Shown here piece after piece: positions 23,850 through 24,552 of a DNA stretch of 24,552 nt. The DNA is from JBBQSU01 sp038234815 (GTDB lineage: Bacteria; Planctomycetota; Phycisphaerae; Tepidisphaerales; Tepidisphaeraceae). Position 1 is the first letter of the stretch; each line of letters begins with the position of its first letter. A program made the position numbers and the translations under genes. The DNA is taken from the NCBI GenBank assembly GCA_038234815.1, contig JBBQSU010000044.1, positions 1-24,552 of the forward strand, in the 5' to 3' direction. The notes beneath the pieces are model-generated. The model saw nothing but the letters and a program-made list of their open reading frames with translations, did not search any database and was not told where the DNA came from.

Positions 23850-23880
23850 GCCGTACTTCCTGCTGTCGGAGGACGGGGGA

Positions 23881-24552
23881 TTACAGATTCTCCAGTCGCT
23901 GCTGCTTATCGGCCTCCATCAGCGCGGCGATGAGGTCGTCCATTTCGCCGAGCATCACCGCCTCGAGGTTGAAATTCTTCTCGCCACCACCCTCGCCACC
24001 CAAGCGGTGATCGGTGCAGCGATTTTGCGGGAAATTATACGTGCGGATGCGCTGCGATCGGTCGCCGCTTCCCATCATGGCCTTGCGGGCGCCCATTTGT
24101 TCGCGGTGTTGTTTGGATTGCTCGGCCTCATACAGCGTGGCGCGCAGCAGGGCCCAGGCGCGCTCTTTATTTTGCGACTGGCTCTTGTGTTCCGTCATCT
24201 TAAAACGCAGACCCGACGGCTTATGCAGCAACTGCCACCCGGTCTCCACCTTGTTCACGTTCTGCCCGCCCGGCCCACCGCCGCGACAGCCCGATTCCTC
24301 CACGTCGCGGGGGCTGATCTCGATCTTTACGTCGGCCATTTCCGGCAGAATCGCCACCGTCGCCGCCGAAGTGTGAATCCGCCCCTGGGCCTCGGTTTCC
24401 GGCACCCGCTGCACTCGGTGTCCCCCGCCTTCAAACCGCAAATGCCGAAACGCCCCCTTGCCTTTGACGTTGATGATCACTTCCTTGAAACCCCCACGCT
24501 CGCTGGTGGATAAGTCCGACACCTCAAACCGCCAGGAGCGCTTCTGGCAATA
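23881..24552 (-). CDS. prfA: Peptide chain release factor 1, C-terminal part (runs off window)
   Basis: The last 223 residues of a class I release factor; the frame is open through the right edge. EAQGRIHTSAATVAILPE and GSGDRSQRIRTYNFPQNR are RF1 signatures, whereas RF2 has a different RRHTS-type stretch. The catalytic GGQ is present in GGGPGGQNVNKVE and triggers peptidyl-tRNA hydrolysis. The codon-recognition domain lies mostly outside the window. Two unusual points: SQSQNK where SQHKNK is common, and a Gly-rich HRLGGEGGGEKNFN segment after TDHR where most RF1 proteins have a short INLTLY-like strand. The broken higB lies directly downstream, 31 bp or more after the stop. Confidence 0.9.
   Translation of the reverse strand, partial: YCQKRSWRFEVSDLSTSERGGFKEVIINVKGKGAFRHLRFEGGGHRVQRVPETEAQGRIHTSAATVAILPEMADVKIEISPRDVEESGCRGGGPGGQNVNKVETGWQLLHKPSGLRFKMTEHKSQSQNKERAWALLRATLYEAEQSKQHREQMGARKAMMGSGDRSQRIRTYNFPQNRCTDHRLGGEGGGEKNFNLEAVMLGEMDDLIAALMEADKQQRLENL

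Overview
The window reads as a GC-rich bacterial chromosome segment, most likely from a planctomycete-type organism (Phycisphaerae-like). This is inferred from gene content: a futalosine-type amidohydrolase carrying HTHLEL, an AraC/phytanoyl-dioxygenase divergent pair, a large secreted glycoside hydrolase beside Gfo/Idh-type sugar metabolism, and small lineage-type hypothetical proteins. There is no phage, IS element, CRISPR array, tRNA or rRNA that I can recognise. Genes sit on both strands in short operons, with several 1-28 bp overlaps.

Layout. 1-738: a possible gene end at the left edge, then about 0.6 kb without a convincing gene; an AT-rich island (about 160-360) inside it carries a 34-bp near-perfect palindrome. 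739-2373 (+): a small exported protein and a membrane-anchored deiminase-fold protein whose HxD motif reads HxG. 2480-4006 (-): a TolB-like lipoprotein and a small membrane protein. 4136-6033 (+): a degenerate HD-like protein translationally coupled to an amidohydrolase. 6006-7049 (-): queA. 7245-7941 (+): two small hypothetical proteins. 7955-9867 (-): a polyprenyl diphosphate synthase and a Xer-type recombinase overlapping at TGATG. 9995-14124 (+): a MATE transporter, then an 885-residue secreted clan-A-like glycoside hydrolase. 14201-16020: a phytanoyl-CoA dioxygenase-like gene (-) divergent from an AraC regulator (+). 16010-17367 (-): pyrH-frr. 17532-17957 (-): a Tyr/Pro-rich exported protein followed by a strong hairpin. 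18118-21426 (+): a serine hydrolase, a Gfo/Idh/MocA oxidoreductase and mutY. 21400-24552 (-): prfA (partial), a broken higB toxin, intact higA antitoxin, tmk and holB.

The most notable items are: (i) a HigB toxin relic, outside any normal start-to-stop ORF, with two in-frame TAA codons (one at the conserved Glu of the THxEYD motif) beside an intact HigA antitoxin; (ii) the deiminase-fold protein with Gly in place of a substrate-binding Asp; (iii) a recurring promoter arrangement in which a -10-like hexamer lies 6-9 bp before an ATG without a Shine-Dalgarno, suggesting leaderless transcripts for pyrH, the glycoside hydrolase gene and the dioxygenase gene; (iv) the palindromic AT-rich island.
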